A DNA stretch of 64,000 nucleotides from an uncultured Planctomycetaceae bacterium. GTDB lineage: Bacteria; Planctomycetota; Planctomycetia; Pirellulales; Pirellulaceae. The DNA is taken from assembly GCA_903863885.1 (NCBI GenBank), contig CAIPEB010000193.1, positions 24,547-88,546 of the forward strand, given 5' to 3'. Below, in pieces: positions 60,706 through 64,000 of the stretch. The notes beneath the pieces are model-generated. The model saw nothing but the letters and a program-made list of their open reading frames with translations, was not told the origin of the DNA and ran no database searches. How positions within the stretch are numbered: position 1 is the first letter of the stretch; each line of letters opens with the position of its first letter. Both the position numbers and the translations under genes were made by a program.

Positions 60706-62214
60706 ATGTTGTGGTGGCTGATTGGCGTTCCGGTTGTATGTGCGCTGCTGTGCCTGTTGCTGCGATGGAACCGGCCACGCCGCGTCCTGCTGGTCGTGGC
60801 GGCGGCGCTCCATTCCCTGCTGTCGCTATTCGCGGTGACTCATGCTCCACCCGCACAGCTTTACGGCTGGATTGCGCTGGACGCGGCGGGATCGCTGTTC
60901 CTGATCATCACCAGCGGGATCTTCCTCGTGGCCGCATGCTACGCCGTCGGCTACCTGGCTCGGGAATCGGCTCCGCTGAGGGGTGCCGAGGCGAGCGAAG
61001 CGCCCTTTGCGAATTATTCGGAAGCCGTATTCACGGCATGCCTGCTGTTTTTTCTTGCGTCCATGACGCTGGTCGTTGTGAGCCGGCATTGGGGGCTACT
61101 GTGGGTCGCCGTAGAAGGTACGACGCTGGCCAGCGCCCCGCTGATTTATTTCCACCGGCACGCTCGATCGCTGGAGGCGACCTGGAAGTACCTGATGATC
61201 TGTTCGGTGGGGATTGCGCTGGCGCTGCTCGGCAATTTCTTTCTGGCAGTTGCCGTGCGCGAGAGTGCCCTCGGCGGATTGCATCTTTCGATGTCGGGGC
61301 TGGAAGAACAGGCACGTACGTTGAATCCGCTCTGGCTGCGTGCCGCCTTCCTGCTGATCCTGGTCGGCTACGGTACCAAGATGGGGCTGGTGCCCCTCCA
61401 CACATGGAAGCCCGACGCGTACAGCGAAGCGCCTTCGATGGTCTCGGCGCTCCTGTCGGGCGTGCTGTCGAACTGTGCGTTCCTCGCGCTGCTGCGCGCC
61501 CATTCGTTGATGGTGCGGGCCGGGCTCGGCGATTTCAGCCGTGAGTTGTTTGTCATGTTCGGGCTGATTTCGATGGCGGTTGCGTCGATCTTCCTGATCC
61601 AGCAGTTGGACTACAAGCGGCTGCTGGCCTACTCGAGTGTGGAACACATGGGCATTCTGGTGTTGGGTGCGGGCATCGGCGGGGCAGCCGGTTACGGCGG
61701 GATGCTGCACGCGTTGAACCACTCGCTCGCCAAGTCCATGCTCTTTCTCGCGGCAGGCAATACGCTGGCCCTGTTTCGCACAAAGTCCACTCTCGCAGCT
61801 CGCGGAGCGATACGTCTGCAGCCCGTAACCGGAGTGCTTTGGGTGCTGGGAATGCTGGCCATCACGGGCTCGCCCCCCTTCGGGACGTTTCTCAGTGAAT
61901 TGATGGTGCTCAAAGGAGTTCTGGACGGCGGTCGCTCGCTCGTCGGCGCGGTGTATCTCGCCGCGATTTGCATCGCGTTTATCGGCATATCTGCCGTGAT
62001 CCTGCCGCTGGTGTACGGGAACTCCCAGGCATTCGCCGGCCAGGAGTCGCCGCATGCGAATGAGCAAGGCCCGGCGGAGCGCTCTCGCGAATCCTGGTGG
62101 GCGCTGGCCCCGCCGCTCGTGCTCGCCGTCGTGGCTGTGGTGTTGGGGGTATATCTACCGCCTCCCTTGGCTCAGCTGTTGCATGATGCGGCCTCCGCCG
62201 TAGGAGTCGAATGA
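60706..62214 (+). CDS. HyfF-like proton-pumping membrane subunit
   Basis: A 502-residue antiporter-like subunit. Motifs are LVGYGTKMGLVPLHTWKPDA, YSEAPSMVSALLSGVLSNCA, QQLDYKRLLAYSSVEHMGIL and MLHALNHSLAKSMLFLAAGN; the Lys of YGTKMG and the His of LNHSLAK are the proton-relay residues in NuoL/N homologues. ATG 60706 follows HyfE by four bases, and the stop overlaps the next gene (ATGA). HyfD is absent; the order B-C-E-F is that of hydrogenase-4-like complexes that have only two antiporter subunits. Confidence 0.93.
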   Translation: MLWWLIGVPVVCALLCLLLRWNRPRRVLLVVAAALHSLLSLFAVTHAPPAQLYGWIALDAAGSLFLIITSGIFLVAACYAVGYLARESAPLRGAEASEAPFANYSEAVFTACLLFFLASMTLVVVSRHWGLLWVAVEGTTLASAPLIYFHRHARSLEATWKYLMICSVGIALALLGNFFLAVAVRESALGGLHLSMSGLEEQARTLNPLWLRAAFLLILVGYGTKMGLVPLHTWKPDAYSEAPSMVSALLSGVLSNCAFLALLRAHSLMVRAGLGDFSRELFVMFGLISMAVASIFLIQQLDYKRLLAYSSVEHMGILVLGAGIGGAAGYGGMLHALNHSLAKSMLFLAAGNTLALFRTKSTLAARGAIRLQPVTGVLWVLGMLAITGSPPFGTFLSELMVLKGVLDGGRSLVGAVYLAAICIAFIGISAVILPLVYGNSQAFAGQESPHANEQGPAERSRESWWALAPPLVLAVVAVVLGVYLPPPLAQLLHDAASAVGVE

Positions 62215-63869
62215 TGTCGTCGGATCGATCTCGGAACGTGTTTGAAGAATCCGATTCACCGTCCCGAAATGCGGGAGGGTCGGATTCGATCGCGTCCGGG
62301 GAGGGGCAGTGCGCTCTCTCCGGCCCTGCCGGGACGAATCTCCCCGGGGGGAGTGTGAAATCGGAATCACGTTCCCTGTGGCTTCATAATGGTCAGTGCG
62401 CAAGCGGCCTTGATGACTGCATGCAGCCGTGGGATCAGTTCCGTGATCTGATCGTTTCGGCGGTGCGGGATGGCGCTCGAGTCGCCGCATTGTGGGCTCG
62501 GCCTTTGGACGTGTCACTGCACTCCATCACTGCCGTCCTGGCCTACGACGCGGATTCGATGCTGCGCATGGCTTCGACCACCGTCGGTGCGGAGTATCCT
62601 TCACTTACGCCGCTCTGTCCGGAAGTGCATATGTTCGAGCGCGAAATGTGGGAGCAGCACGGGATCGTGCCAGTCGGGCATCCGTGGTTGAAGCCCGTGC
62701 GTTTTTCCCGGACCGGGTTGAATCACGCAGCTCAAGGGCCGGTCTCGGCGGCCTGCGGCGTCACCGACTTCTTTCGGGTGGATGGCGCGGAGGTCCATGA
62801 AGTGGCTGTCGGGCCGGTTCACGCCGGGGTCATCGAGCCGGGGCATTTTCGCTTTCAATGCCACGGCGAAAAAGTGTTCCATCTCGAGATCTCACTGGGA
62901 TATCAGCATCGGGGTGTCGAGCGTGCGTTGCGCGGCGGTCCGGGACGGCGCAGCATTCACCATGTCGAGACGCTGGCGGGTGATACCACGATTGGACACA
63001 CGATCGCTTACTGCAGCATATTGGAGTCGCTGGCCGGAGTGCGCGTGCCTCCGCGGGCCGAAGTGCTGCGGGGTATCGCCCTCGAACTGGAGCGGGTTGC
63101 GAACCACATCGGTGATCTCGGCGCCTTGGCAGGCGACGTTGGCTTCCTGCCGACTCAGGCTTACTGCGGACGCCTGCGCGGCGACGCTCTGAATCTGACG
63201 GCAACCCTGTGCGGCAACCGATTCGGCCGCGGTTTCGTGCGGCCCGGCGGGGTCGCGTACAACGTTGACGGCGCGATATTCGAGGACATGAAGCAGCGTC
63301 TGCGCGTCCTGGGACGGGACACGAGGAACGCCGTCGAGCTGTTATGGAGCAGTCCTTCGGTGATGGCCCGCTTCGACCGCACCGGCGTGCTGGGACGAAC
63401 CAGCTGCGAACGCCTCGGCATCGTGGGGGTCGCGGCGCGGGCCGGTGGCGTGGCCCGCGACGTGCGCCGCGATTTTCCCTCGGGAATTTTCTGCTTCGCA
63501 CAGATTCCAATCTCGGGTTGTGACAGCGGCGACGTCTTCGCGCGAGCGTACGTCCGCTGGCTGGAAGTCCAGCGATCAATGACGTTTATTCAGGAACAAC
63601 TCAGTTCATTGCCGGCCGGGACAATCATCGAACCGGTCGGGCAGCTTCGGCCCGACTGCGCGGTGGTCTCGCTCGTCGAAGGATGGCGCGGCGAGATCTG
63701 TCACGCGGCGGTTACGGACAAAGACGGTCGGTTTGCGGTTTACAAGGTCGTGGATCCGTCGTTCCATAACTGGTTCGGTTTGGCCATGGCCTTGCGAAAC
63801 GAGCAGATCTCGGACTTTCCCCTGTGCAACAAGAGCTTCAACCTCTCGTACTGCGGACACGATCTGTGA
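62211..63869 (+). CDS. HyfG-like large subunit (NuoC-NuoD fusion) lacking the NiFe ligands
   Basis: A 552-residue protein. Residues about 65-165 are NuoC/30-kDa-like (HMFEREMWEQHGIVPVGHPW). The rest is NuoD/large-subunit-like: GPVHAGVIEPGHFRFQ (201-216), YQHRGVERAL (231-240). At the place of the first CxxC (CGIC in hydrogenases) it reads ETLAGDTTIGHTIAY (253-267): Ala256 and Thr259 replace the cysteines. The C-terminal ending (DFPLCNKSFNLSYCGHDL) has two cysteines but not the second CxxC spacing. It therefore cannot bind the NiFe centre as in hydrogenases. The first 60 residues have no match I know. Start ATG overlaps HyfF's stop. Confidence 0.88.
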   Translation: MMSSDRSRNVFEESDSPSRNAGGSDSIASGEGQCALSGPAGTNLPGGSVKSESRSLWLHNGQCASGLDDCMQPWDQFRDLIVSAVRDGARVAALWARPLDVSLHSITAVLAYDADSMLRMASTTVGAEYPSLTPLCPEVHMFEREMWEQHGIVPVGHPWLKPVRFSRTGLNHAAQGPVSAACGVTDFFRVDGAEVHEVAVGPVHAGVIEPGHFRFQCHGEKVFHLEISLGYQHRGVERALRGGPGRRSIHHVETLAGDTTIGHTIAYCSILESLAGVRVPPRAEVLRGIALELERVANHIGDLGALAGDVGFLPTQAYCGRLRGDALNLTATLCGNRFGRGFVRPGGVAYNVDGAIFEDMKQRLRVLGRDTRNAVELLWSSPSVMARFDRTGVLGRTSCERLGIVGVAARAGGVARDVRRDFPSGIFCFAQIPISGCDSGDVFARAYVRWLEVQRSMTFIQEQLSSLPAGTIIEPVGQLRPDCAVVSLVEGWRGEICHAAVTDKDGRFAVYKVVDPSFHNWFGLAMALRNEQISDFPLCNKSFNLSYCGHDL

Positions 63870-63946
63870 GAACGTCCGGGCGGCAGACACGGCCGGCGAG
63901 CACCGGTACGGCAGAATGAATGAACTGTCTGTGAGCGGAGAATGGC

Positions 63947-64000
63947 ATGCTGAATATCATCGGAGCGAGATGGCAGCAAGGTTATCGGACCATGCGCTAC
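63947..64000 (+). CDS. Start of a HyfI-like (NuoB-type) small subunit, cut by the window edge
   Basis: The first 18 codons read MLNIIGARWQQGYRTMRY, which matches the N terminus of NuoB-like subunits of hydrogenase-4 complexes (an 'xxRxxQGYRTxxYP'-type start). GCGGAG lies 8 bases before the ATG. It would carry the 4Fe-4S cluster next to the large subunit. Ends at the window border. Confidence 0.7.
   Translation, partial: MLNIIGARWQQGYRTMRY

Noticed and set aside
62211..63869. HyfG-like subunit as a working NiFe hydrogenase large subunit
   Set aside because: Neither of the two CxxC motifs that bind the NiFe centre is present.

Overview
The window comes from a GC-rich bacterial chromosome that I would place in the phylum Planctomycetota. 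The evidence is a DUF1559 protein, a secreted protein opening with an LEPR-XLL-like leader (LERLETRTL), several secreted or Tat-exported sugar-acting proteins, many Gfo/Idh-type oxidoreductases, and small secreted proteins of the planctomycete type. This placement is inference from gene content; there is no rRNA gene here and I recognised no tRNA.

Layout. 1-12140: a carbohydrate catabolic region. On the plus strand it has the tail of a probable sugar isomerase, then an exported Gfo/Idh oxidoreductase, a secreted TIM-barrel isomerase-like protein, an SDR, a class II aldolase, a 2-hydroxyacid dehydrogenase, a GldA-type dehydrogenase and a secreted beta-propeller. It faces a minus-strand operon of two FGGY sugar kinases and a paralogous SDR. 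12222-16190: a very large secreted multidomain protein. 16272-30976: a minus-strand biosynthetic gene cluster. Its core is three translationally coupled genes: a one-module, fully reducing type I polyketide synthase (KS-AT-DH-ER-KR-ACP-TE), a PanE-like reductase and a GH3-type acyl-amide synthetase. Downstream lie an NAD-dependent epimerase-like enzyme, an enolase-superfamily enzyme and an alpha/beta hydrolase. A DUF2442/DUF4160 pair sits in the middle of the cluster, bracketed by two near-identical direct repeats. A secreted RTX/esterase-like protein is divergent from the PKS.

33392-38109: a minus-strand operon of a UroD-family protein, two Gfo/Idh oxidoreductases and an ATP-grasp ligase. 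38338-45762: a lipase, a small secreted protein, a MATE exporter, a small acidic protein, a DUF4838 protein and a DUF1559 protein. 45989-51344: a complete ribose-type ABC uptake operon (lipoprotein, FGGY kinase, double ATPase, permease); the permease carries an unusual insertion of about 120 residues. 51298-52196: a hicB-hicA-PPOX operon in which hicA is frameshifted. 52424-55913: two exported proteins of uncertain function. 56255-64000: a helix-turn-helix/EIIA regulator followed by a hyfBCEFG-I-type membrane complex. The complex's large subunit lacks the NiFe cysteine ligands, so it is likely an energy-converting hydrogenase-related complex rather than a hydrogenase.

A composite tandem repeat (a 7-base array next to a second short array) occurs four times in intergenic DNA, and traces of it occur in the direct repeats around the DUF2442/DUF4160 pair. 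Start codons were chosen by ribosome binding site, signal peptide and overlap with neighbouring genes; all functions are assigned from motifs read by eye.
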